A stretch of 64,000 nt of DNA from Bacteroides thetaiotaomicron VPI-5482 (GTDB taxonomy: Bacteria > Bacteroidota > Bacteroidia > Bacteroidales > Bacteroidaceae), in NCBI RefSeq assembly GCF_000011065.1, contig NC_004663.1, positions 3,782,001 to 3,846,000 of the forward strand, in the 5' to 3' direction. The notes below the pieces were generated by a model, which ran no database searches, was not told where the DNA came from, and was given only the letters and a program-made list of their open reading frames with translations. The translations under genes and the position numbers were made by a program. Below are positions 1 to 6,115 of the stretch, one piece after another (position 1 is the stretch's first letter; every line of letters starts with the position of its first letter).

Positions 1-362
1 TTTGTGCTGGCAGCTTTATCCTCATCGGTGAGGTCATTCTGTATCTCATCCGTCACTTCTTCCGTCACATCTTCATGATGAAAAAGCTCGAGGATGGCTT
101 GTGCCTGCTCCACGTTGATACGGAAGAACTCACGGTTCTGGTTGATGCGCTGAGGGTCAAAGGCTTTATGAAGGGCTTTTTCAATTTTGAGACAATCACT
201 TTTTTTGACCTTGCACGCAAATTTACACTCAAACGGAATGGGAACTCCTGTGGTATATAGTTCCTTCATCCGTTTATCAATGCCTTCCTGTGTGGTCATG
301 CCTATTTTTACAAGTCCTGGCATCACAGGGTTTGTCAGAAGATAAACTATTCCGTATTCCAT
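1..362 (-). CDS. GIY-YIG (T5orf172/MUG113-like) protein, C-terminus beyond window
   Basis: Read on the minus strand from an ATG at 362-360 there is an open frame to the window edge (120 codons). The N-terminus GIVYLLTNP..GLVKIGMT followed by R..ELYTTGVP.PFEC and a later ..LHKAF....REFFRI matches the short GIY-YIG fold called T5orf172 or MUG113, known in phage and mobile-element proteins. The expected role of the fold is a nuclease or nucleic-acid-binding module; whether this copy is catalytic cannot be judged without its C-terminus. It is the last visible gene of a leftward operon, starting 12 bp after the micro-ORF stop. The visible tail becomes acidic (DEDVTEEVTDEIQ-like), probably a linker. 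Confident on fold, not on function. Confidence 0.72.
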   Translation of the reverse strand, partial: MEYGIVYLLTNPVMPGLVKIGMTTQEGIDKRMKELYTTGVPIPFECKFACKVKKSDCLKIEKALHKAFDPQRINQNREFFRINVEQAQAILELFHHEDVTEEVTDEIQNDLTDEDKAAST

Positions 363-374
363 ATCGTTGTTTTT

Positions 375-482
375 TTAGAGACTATTGTACAGTTTGTCTT
401 TGTTTATAATGAAATCAAGAACTCTTTCAAATTCGCGCATCAGTATGTTGCCGTTCTTGTTAGTGAATATATGTGAGTTCAT
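375..482 (-). CDS. 35-residue micro-ORF, translationally coupled
   Basis: A 35-codon frame (MNSHIFTNKNGNILMREFER...) starts at 482 with an ATGA overlap on the stop of the upstream AlbA_2 gene and has a GGAGAAG stretch about 7 bases before its ATG. It ends 12 bp before the GIY-YIG gene. Coupling, the strong Shine-Dalgarno-like sequence and its place between two genes of the same operon support translation, but I recognise no domain. It may be a small partner protein or a coupling leader for the GIY-YIG gene. Confidence 0.45.
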   Translation of the reverse strand: MNSHIFTNKNGNILMREFERVLDFIINKDKLYNSL

Positions 483-2062
483 TTTTTACTTCTCCTATAT
501 TTTTGATTACTGGCATTGGGATGCTCTGGATTGGTCATTTCGAGATAGCCAGCCTCGATTAGTGACATGATGTATGTCTGAATATTCTTACTATGGTATG
601 TCACACCTACCCTTTCAAGAATTTCTTTGCTGCTACGTGGCACACTGCAGAAGTTTACTATATCCCTCTGCTTATTTGTTATTTTAGGACGTATAGTGTC
701 AGAGTCTGCATTGAAAGTGTCAGAGTCGGTATCTAAGTCGGTGTCAGAGTATCTAAGTTTGGTGTCAGAGTCCGCATTAAAAGTGTCAGAGTCGGTATCT
801 AAGTCGGTGTCAGAGTCTGCATTGGGTTGATTACTTATCTGCCTATTTATAGTAATCACGAACTCATTAGTCCTGTCATTATTGGTGAACGAGACATTCA
901 CGTCCTCCGACAAGGCACGAAGCATACCACTACCTGCTCCTGTGTAGGGAAGCAGGTGGATGGCATTTGTGAATAGGAACATATTGCGTGGCATGGATGT
1001 GCCTATAACAATATCATCTACGGTAAGTCCATTAGGGAGAATTCCGGGGCTGTGTATCTCCACCCTGTCATCAAAAATGAATATGCGGATTGGGGCTGTC
1101 GCATTCAGCGATCGATGCACTAAAGCATTTACGGTGAACTCAACAAGGCTGGTGTAAGGAATCTCCAACACGCCTTGCGAGTTAAACTCATTCCCAACCT
1201 GTATATGACGCAAGTTCCGGGTGAAGAAATCCATAATAGTCTCAAACTGATGAAGCAGATTACCCTCAATATCGGCATCGTTCACCTTGTCGCGAAATTG
1301 AGTACCGCCAAGATTGTTGCCTACAAAGCAAATACATTTTGCAGTCATCATTGGAAGCCAACGTTGGGTGTACTTGCCAAACAATAACATCGCGGCCACT
1401 GTGATTTTACCATCGGGACGAATAAAACGCAGGTTACGTAACAGTTTCTCTCCATTGTGCCCACTGGCAATAGCAGAACAGACGGTATCTAAAGAGGCTT
1501 CGCGAAATGCGTCGCCCACCAAGCCTTTTCTTGCTAACACCTTATCAAACTTGTTACTAAGGAAGGTTTTGATGGTACCCTCGTCTAAATCTTTGATGGT
1601 AGCATCTCTTACTCCTGCTTCATCTGGCGAAAAGCTGCCACAGTCAGTCATCATCTCGGCAAGCTCGGCATTGTCGAACACTTTGCGCTTGTCAGCACCG
1701 TTCTTCACCCACACAATTCCCCGATTGTCATGGTAGGGCTTATTCAATCCTTCCTTAATATGAGCCACAACAAGGCTTCCGCCATCCACAGAAATTGTTT
1801 CCACATCAACAAGGATGGCAGGAACAACATTCTCAGATGCGATATTGCTAAGTGTATTGGTGGTTTCCTGTACTTCCAAATAGGACAAAGGATTGATGTT
1901 TCCGGTTTTATCTACCGCACCAACAACCAACGTGCCACCACGTGCATTACTGAAAGCCACCAGTTCGCAACCGATGTCATAGTTGTCAAGGAGCCGTTCT
2001 TTGAACTGCACCTTACTGACCTCGCCAAGTTTTATCTGTTGGATAATATCTATTTCCTTCAT
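479..2062 (-). CDS. AlbA_2 (Schlafen-type) ATPase-fold DNA-binding regulator
   Basis: 527 residues. The N-terminal E.SKVQFKERL..... ELVAFSNARGGTLVVGA is the AlbA_2 (Schlafen AlbA_2) DNA-binding domain, about residues 8-130. Around 290-400, a NALVHR....I.I...RVEI.SPG.LP.G motif matches the HATPase_c_4 / RecG-like C-terminal module that accompanies it in annotated transcriptional regulators. Residues about 405-455 are an Asp/Ser/Thr-rich repeat, then a winged-helix-like C-terminus (RDIVNF....SSKEILERVGV..HSKNIQTYI..L...G). The start was kept because the AlbA_2 domain begins at once; it overlaps the preceding HTH gene by 50 bp. Such proteins are common on mobile elements and in defence islands, but the role here (regulator, nuclease accessory or effector) is inference. 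Confidence 0.75.
   Translation of the reverse strand: MKEIDIIQQIKLGEVSKVQFKERLLDNYDIGCELVAFSNARGGTLVVGAVDKTGNINPLSYLEVQETTNTLSNIASENVVPAILVDVETISVDGGSLVVAHIKEGLNKPYHDNRGIVWVKNGADKRKVFDNAELAEMMTDCGSFSPDEAGVRDATIKDLDEGTIKTFLSNKFDKVLARKGLVGDAFREASLDTVCSAIASGHNGEKLLRNLRFIRPDGKITVAAMLLFGKYTQRWLPMMTAKCICFVGNNLGGTQFRDKVNDADIEGNLLHQFETIMDFFTRNLRHIQVGNEFNSQGVLEIPYTSLVEFTVNALVHRSLNATAPIRIFIFDDRVEIHSPGILPNGLTVDDIVIGTSMPRNMFLFTNAIHLLPYTGAGSGMLRALSEDVNVSFTNNDRTNEFVITINRQISNQPNADSDTDLDTDSDTFNADSDTKLRYSDTDLDTDSDTFNADSDTIRPKITNKQRDIVNFCSVPRSSKEILERVGVTYHSKNIQTYIMSLIEAGYLEMTNPEHPNASNQKYRRSKK
696..827. repeat. Two-copy 66-bp direct repeat inside the AlbA_2 gene
   Basis: Positions 696-761 and 762-827 are two near-identical 66-bp units (22 codons), each built from smaller gtgtcagagt-type blocks encoding DSDT/DTDS runs. 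The result is a flexible, strongly acidic linker between the ATPase fold and the C-terminal winged helix. Because 66 is a multiple of three, gain or loss of a unit would keep the frame. Confidence 0.85.
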
Positions 2063-2252
2063 TGTTCAAATGTTTTTGGTTGAGCAGTCTACCTGCATCA
2101 ATATTCAAAGCCTCTGCTATACGTAGGAGGTTTCTTGCGTCTGGCTGCATAGTGTTCGTCACCCATTTGGAGACAGTAGCCCTGTCTTTTCCTAATTGTT
2201 CTGCCAGCCACTTACTACTTTTTTGTTCTTCGACAAGTACAGGAAAAGCCAC
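2013..2252 (-). CDS. XRE-type HTH regulator, possibly N-terminally frameshifted
   Basis: 79 residues with a GTG start at 2252. The core SSKWLAEQLGKDRATVSKW....QPDARNLLRIAEALNID is a helix-turn-helix of the XRE/HTH_3 type common in Bacteroides, usually as a single-domain protein of 65-80 residues. An ATG at 2280 lies 1 bp after the stop of the upstream HTH gene, a natural coupled start, but its frame (MKQFSEAKL...) is offset by one base from the HTH frame and stops early. The GTG start is therefore the only in-frame start seen, and the N-terminus before LVEEQ does not look like the usual ..RIK.VL.E. The gene overlaps the AlbA_2 gene by 50 bp. Confidence 0.62.
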   Translation of the reverse strand: MAFPVLVEEQKSSKWLAEQLGKDRATVSKWVTNTMQPDARNLLRIAEALNIDAGRLLNQKHLNNEGNRYYPTDKTWRGQ

Positions 2253-2281
2253 ACAGTTTTGCTTCTGAAAACTGCTTCATC

Positions 2282-2485
2282 TCACCTATCCTTTTTGTCG
2301 GTTATCAAATACTTAAGGTCTACTTGTAATATCTCAGCGATCAGTTGCAAAGTATCTAAATTAGGCTGAATCCGATTACAAGCATAGGCATTGACCATAC
2401 TAAAACTTTTATCAAGTCTCTTTGCCAGCCATGTTTGAGAAATACCTTTTTCGGATAAAACAGCCTTAATTCTATTCAACTTCAT
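2282..2485 (-). CDS. XRE-type HTH regulator, likely operon autorepressor
   Basis: 67 residues, MKLNRIKAVLSEKGISQTWLAKRL..., an almost complete single HTH_3 domain (recognition-helix region KSFSMVNAYACNR). It is the first gene of the leftward operon and lies next to a perfect 7+7 bp palindrome in the divergent promoter region, so it is the best candidate for the repressor of both the operon and the TIR-STAND gene. That link is inferred from position. Its length is normal for the family. Confidence 0.8.
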   Translation of the reverse strand: MKLNRIKAVLSEKGISQTWLAKRLDKSFSMVNAYACNRIQPNLDTLQLIAEILQVDLKYLITDKKDR

Positions 2486-2507
2486 TCTTTAATGTAATTT
2501 TATTGCG

Positions 2508-2556
2508 CAAATATAGTGAATTATATTCAACAAACCAGTTTGTTTTATTATATTTG
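2508..2556. promoter_or_regulatory. Divergent promoters with palindromic operator
   Basis: Two exact TATATTTG -7 boxes point away from each other: 2549-2556 on the plus strand (33 nt before the TIR-STAND ATG) and 2515-2508 on the minus strand (before the HTH gene). Between them AACAAAC-CA-GTTTGTT (2529-2544) is a perfect inverted repeat of 7-bp arms. It fills the spacer of the rightward promoter and covers the expected -33 zone of the leftward one, so one bound dimer could block both. Neither promoter has a perfect -33 TTTG. Confidence 0.6.
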
Positions 2557-2589
2557 CAGCATTAATAATGATTTTAATACACCAGTAAT

Positions 2590-4869
2590 ATGCAATCAAC
2601 CGTAGCATTCATATCTCATAGAAGTACTCATAAGGATTTTGTTAGAAAAATAGTTGACACAGTAAAACGAGACAATTGCATTGTTGACGAGTTCGATTTT
2701 TATCCAGCGACAAAAACGGTAAATGAAATAGTTAGAAATCTAAACTTTGCGCCGATTTTTGTATTACTAATTTCTAAAGATGCCCTTGAGTCTGATTGGA
2801 TTAAATTAGAAATGTCAAAAGCTCGACAACTTTATGACACAGGTGTTATTAGAGAGTTTATGCCTTTTATAATTGAAGAAGGAGTAAAGTTAGAAGAGTT
2901 ACCTTCATGGATGACTCGTGACTGGAGTTTAAATATAAAAACAATAACATCCCCCAAAATTATAGGTCAGTTTATTATTGAAACACAACGAAAAATTCGT
3001 TGTGTCGGGAATAATGCATATGGCAATTGGATAAATACGTTTATTGGCCGTAGTAATGAATTAGATGAGTTTCAAAGAGCGATGTACGACAGTGTGTATA
3101 TGCCTCATCGTTCTTTAATTGTCTCGGGAAAACCGGGAAGTGGGCGTACTAGATTTATCCAAAAATGTATTCAGGACAGTAGCGGACTATCATTTATCCC
3201 TGAAGGATTTCAGATAAAACTACCTCAAAAAACATATTTAGACAACTTTATACTTCAATTGCACGAAGGCTTGGGCTTTAGTAAAGCATCATATGAGGAT
3301 ATTCTTAAATTAGATCATGAACATCAAATTACTAAATGTGTATCTTATATTAATCAGATAATCAACGCTCATTCATTCTTACTAATTGAAGATGAGATGA
3401 GTTTTGTATCATATGACGGAACTATTTCTGAATGGGGTAAAGAAATTATATCCCATCCTGCCATGATAGACTCGTTAAAGATATTTATAAGTAGTAGGGT
3501 TAAGCCTAGATATTCTGAGTTGAGAGCATATCCCCAGATAATTCATATAAATCTTTCTGGGTTTACAAAAGATGAACGCAAACGTCTTTTTGTAAATTGC
3601 TGTCGTTATTATAATGTTCAACTAAATGATAGTGATGTCGATTTTTTTGTGGATCGTCTTCAGTCCTCTCCCCAACAACTAGAACAGGCAGTTCGAGAAA
3701 TTAAAGATAAGAACGTAAGATTTGCTAAGAAAGACATTAAAAACCTGATTGCAATAGGAGATGAAGTCTTTTCCAGAGTTATTAGTTGGTTTAAAGGAGA
3801 TGAGACTGCTCTTACTTTAGCAAAAGTGCTTGCTGAAGTTGATATGATCAGTTTCGATTTACTCGAACAATTATATGAGGAAGATTATCCTAAAATAGAA
3901 CAGCTCGTAAATAATTTTGAATCTTTGTCTATTTTAGATTTTTACGGTCCTGGAGGCAATAATATTAGTTTGGACGGTGGCGTTTCAGATTATATACGTA
4001 GAAGTAAATTAGATTTAGATCCTATAATGAAAACCCGTATTGAAGAAATAATCTTCAATAAAATAGATACGGCAGAAGATGATCTAGGAGAATTATCAAT
4101 ATTTTTACATGACTTGCGGAAGCAGTTGCTGTCTGGCAAAGGTTTTGCGTATGTCATGCCGTCTATCGTTATAAGTACAGTCATTGATCTTTATAATCAG
4201 GGTAGCTATGATTCAGTAAAAGATATTTGTTTGCATGCTTTGGAACATTGTTCAAGTTATACAGAGGAACCTCTGCAAGAATTGTACTATAGGTTGTGCC
4301 AAGTTTTAGCTCGTATGAAAGATAGAATTTTCTTTACATACATTGACAAAATTAAAGATAAAGGTAGTAAAGATTTTCTGTATGGATTTTACTATCGCTA
4401 TAAAGAGGACTATTCCAAGGCCGAGGAGTATCTCCTTAAGGCTTTAGATTTTAATTCTAATATGCAAATTGCAAGACGAGAGTTAGTGAATGTTTATCTG
4501 AATCAAGAAAAATATACTAAAGCCCTTCCTTTGGCAAAAGAGAATTATAATCGTAAATCGACCAATTCTTATCATATAGAAGCATATTTTCGTTGTTTAT
4601 TAAATCATTATCCTTGGAATACAGAAACTGAAGATACACTTAATCGCCTCCTTAAGGAGATGGAAGAGAATTTTAGTAAACGTAAGGATGAACTTTTAGC
4701 ATCAATGCAATTAGAATACTTTATTAAATCTAGAAACCACACTAAGGAAGAAATAAAAGAAAAGATACAAGAAACGTTAATTGTTTATCCTAACTCGCCC
4801 CAAGTTTATAGAATTAAAGAAGAATTCGAAAGAGACAAAAGTAGATTTTGTAAAAGTTGTAATTGCTAA
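2590..4869 (+). CDS. TIR-STAND NTPase-TPR protein, defence candidate
   Basis: 759 residues. Residues 1-135 are a TIR domain: VAFISHRSTHKDFV, a D.FDFYP segment, and a W70-x3-E74 motif (SDWIKLE) at the position of the catalytic Glu in NAD-cleaving TIRs. After a linker, 155-400 is a P-loop NTPase of STAND type: FIGR at 151-154, Walker A G180KPGSGRT187 with Arg at the usual Lys position, and Walker B FLLIEDE at 263-269. The C-terminal half is helical and ends in TPR-like repeats (DYSKAEEYLLKALDF, KYTKALPLAKENY). In this architecture the repeats sense a trigger, the NTPase oligomerises and the TIR domain degrades NAD+; that is known for the class and inferred here. The gene is visibly more AT-rich than the core genes and stands alone, divergent from an XRE/AlbA_2 operon on a tRNA-integrated island. 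Confidence 0.82.
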   Translation: MQSTVAFISHRSTHKDFVRKIVDTVKRDNCIVDEFDFYPATKTVNEIVRNLNFAPIFVLLISKDALESDWIKLEMSKARQLYDTGVIREFMPFIIEEGVKLEELPSWMTRDWSLNIKTITSPKIIGQFIIETQRKIRCVGNNAYGNWINTFIGRSNELDEFQRAMYDSVYMPHRSLIVSGKPGSGRTRFIQKCIQDSSGLSFIPEGFQIKLPQKTYLDNFILQLHEGLGFSKASYEDILKLDHEHQITKCVSYINQIINAHSFLLIEDEMSFVSYDGTISEWGKEIISHPAMIDSLKIFISSRVKPRYSELRAYPQIIHINLSGFTKDERKRLFVNCCRYYNVQLNDSDVDFFVDRLQSSPQQLEQAVREIKDKNVRFAKKDIKNLIAIGDEVFSRVISWFKGDETALTLAKVLAEVDMISFDLLEQLYEEDYPKIEQLVNNFESLSILDFYGPGGNNISLDGGVSDYIRRSKLDLDPIMKTRIEEIIFNKIDTAEDDLGELSIFLHDLRKQLLSGKGFAYVMPSIVISTVIDLYNQGSYDSVKDICLHALEHCSSYTEEPLQELYYRLCQVLARMKDRIFFTYIDKIKDKGSKDFLYGFYYRYKEDYSKAEEYLLKALDFNSNMQIARRELVNVYLNQEKYTKALPLAKENYNRKSTNSYHIEAYFRCLLNHYPWNTETEDTLNRLLKEMEENFSKRKDELLASMQLEYFIKSRNHTKEEIKEKIQETLIVYPNSPQVYRIKEEFERDKSRFCKSCNC

Positions 4870-4909
4870 GTCTATGATTTAAAGACAGGAAGCTAAAGAT
4901 GACATTTTA

Positions 4910-4959
4910 GTATAGGTTTGTCGCAAAAAAACTGTTTTGCGACAAAATATAGCCTATAC
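4910..4959. repeat. Long hairpin downstream of TIR-STAND gene
   Basis: TTTGTCGCAAAA (4917-4928) and its exact complement (4935-4946) flank a 6-nt loop; an outer GTATAGG/CCTATAC pair (4910-4916, 4953-4959) extends the structure after a bulge. There is no T-run, so it may be a weak terminator, an mRNA-stabilising stem or an integrase/relaxase site near the island end. Confidence 0.55.
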
Positions 4960-5003
4960 AAACAGATATAAACGAGAATAATTACAACAGTTCTTTTCAA
5001 ACC

Positions 5004-5025
5004 TGCGTAAACAATGCGTAAACAA
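5004..5025. repeat. Adjacent 11-bp direct repeats near att site
   Basis: TGCGTAAACAA occurs twice with no gap (5004-5014, 5015-5025), about 115 bp inside the island from the att core. Short direct repeats at this distance are typical of arm-type integrase or excisionase binding sites; the assignment is inference. Confidence 0.45.
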
Positions 5026-5140
5026 ACGGTTTCAGTTAGGGGGATTTAGTGAGTTTCATAGGAGATAGCTAAATTCGTAATTGTTTGATACACAGTAAAT
5101 ATTGAGAAAACTGACCATCGCAGAATATCACTTTGTCGTT

Positions 5141-5182
5141 CTCATAATCTGGAGGTCCCTGGTTCAAGCCCAGGCTGGTCCA
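5141..5182 (+). other. att site: tRNA(CAT) 3' fragment at island end
   Basis: The sequence runs from the anticodon loop CTCATAA through the 3' anticodon strand TCTGG, the variable loop, a full T-arm (CCTGG-TTCAAGC-CCAGG) and the 3' acceptor strand CTGGTCC plus discriminator A. No D-arm, 5' acceptor strand or 5' anticodon strand (expected CCAGA) precedes it, so it is not a working tRNA. It is the expected remnant left at one end when an element integrates at the anticodon loop of an elongator-Met-like or Ile2-type tRNA gene. The intact tRNA should lie at the other island end, left of this window. Confidence 0.85.
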
Positions 5183-5183
5183 C

Positions 5184-5222
5184 AAAAAAGGTTGTAACAC
5201 AAGTTGTTACAACCTTTTTTTT
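5184..5222 (+). terminator. Strong terminator after tRNA fragment
   Basis: A perfect 16-bp stem (5184-5199 with 5205-5220), 5-nt loop CAAGT and a run of T. It is probably the original terminator of the tRNA gene, carried with the attachment site. Confidence 0.85.
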
Positions 5223-5410
5223 ATATCCGGTATCGGAACCGAATCTATTGCTTCCTCTAATTTTTGCCCCCTTTCAGAGAATTTATTCCATGCCCAAAGT
5301 ATATGAGAATATACTAGTTCCCACAAAATTATGATTTTAAAGATACGGAAGAGGTAAATAAAACGGGCATCATTAAAGAAACCCTAGATAGGGACTAACT
5401 AAAAAGGCAA

Positions 5411-5590
5411 TAGTATCTCCAATTCCCCTCCCTTCGGGAAGGGATGGCTGAAAGCCGGGGTGGTAGGTAAAACAAGGTTGTATCTATTTTACTATGAATG
5501 AAAGAATTGCGTATTCACCTACCACCTCCCCCTGCGGGTACTCCTCCTTCCCGAAGGAGGAGATTTAAGATACTACCGACTTTTTAATCA
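5411..5590. repeat. REP-like dispersed palindromic element, copy 1
   Basis: Two inverted halves: GTATCT...CCCTCCCTTCGGGAAGGG...GGTGGTAGGT (to 5468) and ACCTACCACC (5517-5526) with the palindrome CTCCTCCTTCCCGAAGGAGG (5541-5560, extended by AG/CT) to AGATACTACCGAC (5580). About 75 bp of the right half recurs inverted at 15.89-15.97 kb. This is a non-coding dispersed repeat. Confidence 0.75.
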
Positions 5591-6051
5591 GCCCAAAAAA
5601 ATCCCATTTTGAAAACCACTCTTGGCACCAAAATGGGATAACACAAACAAAACAAACAATATTGGAGCGATTTTCACAAACAGCTTCCTTTTCTTAATCT
5701 ATATTTCATAACACTTATTAGTTCTCTCTAATGTGAAAGTAATATTTCACCGCAAAAATATTATTTCTCCATTACATATAAAAAAGCTATATAATTGTAG
5801 TTATAAAAAATAATTTATTTAGATATAAAGATCTATCTAAAACTATTAAGAATAATTTTTAATAATCGATCAACTCTTTATTTATCAGCAATATACAGTA
5901 AAAAATCATTTATACTGAAACAAAAAACAATCCATAAAAGCAAACACTGACTTTCGCATTCAAAACGCAAAAGCGAAGCAAACAACCTAAAATATTTCAC
6001 TTTATAAAATCACAATCCCAGCATCACAAACAGAGTAAACTACTCAACAAC
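5591..6051. other. AT-rich non-coding gap
   Basis: No gene is seen. The only structure is an 11-bp inverted repeat, ATCCCATTTTG (5601-5611) with its complement at 5629-5639, which may be a terminator-like stem. The rest is A/T-rich and ends in the SWIM promoter. Confidence 0.6.
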
Positions 6052-6082
6052 TTTCCATTCTGAGATTTAATTTCTATATTTG
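6052..6082 (+). promoter_or_regulatory. Promoter of the SWIM-DUF6493 cluster
   Basis: TTTC (6052-6055), 19 bp, TATATTTG (6075-6082). It overlaps a possible TTG start at 6080, which argues that translation starts at the ATG at 6116 instead. Confidence 0.65.
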
Positions 6083-6115
6083 GGAAATGTCCAACAAGCA
6101 CTTATATATTTATCT

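Noticed and set aside
627..830. Plus-strand frame rich in SES/VSES repeats
   Set aside because: It is the complement of the acidic repeat in the AlbA_2 gene.
5141..5182. Functional tRNA gene
   Set aside because: Only the 3' half is present; D-arm, 5' acceptor and 5' anticodon strands are missing.
6080..6115. TTG start extending the SWIM protein by 12 residues
   Set aside because: The TTG lies inside an exact -7 box (TATATTTG), so it is upstream of the likely transcript start.
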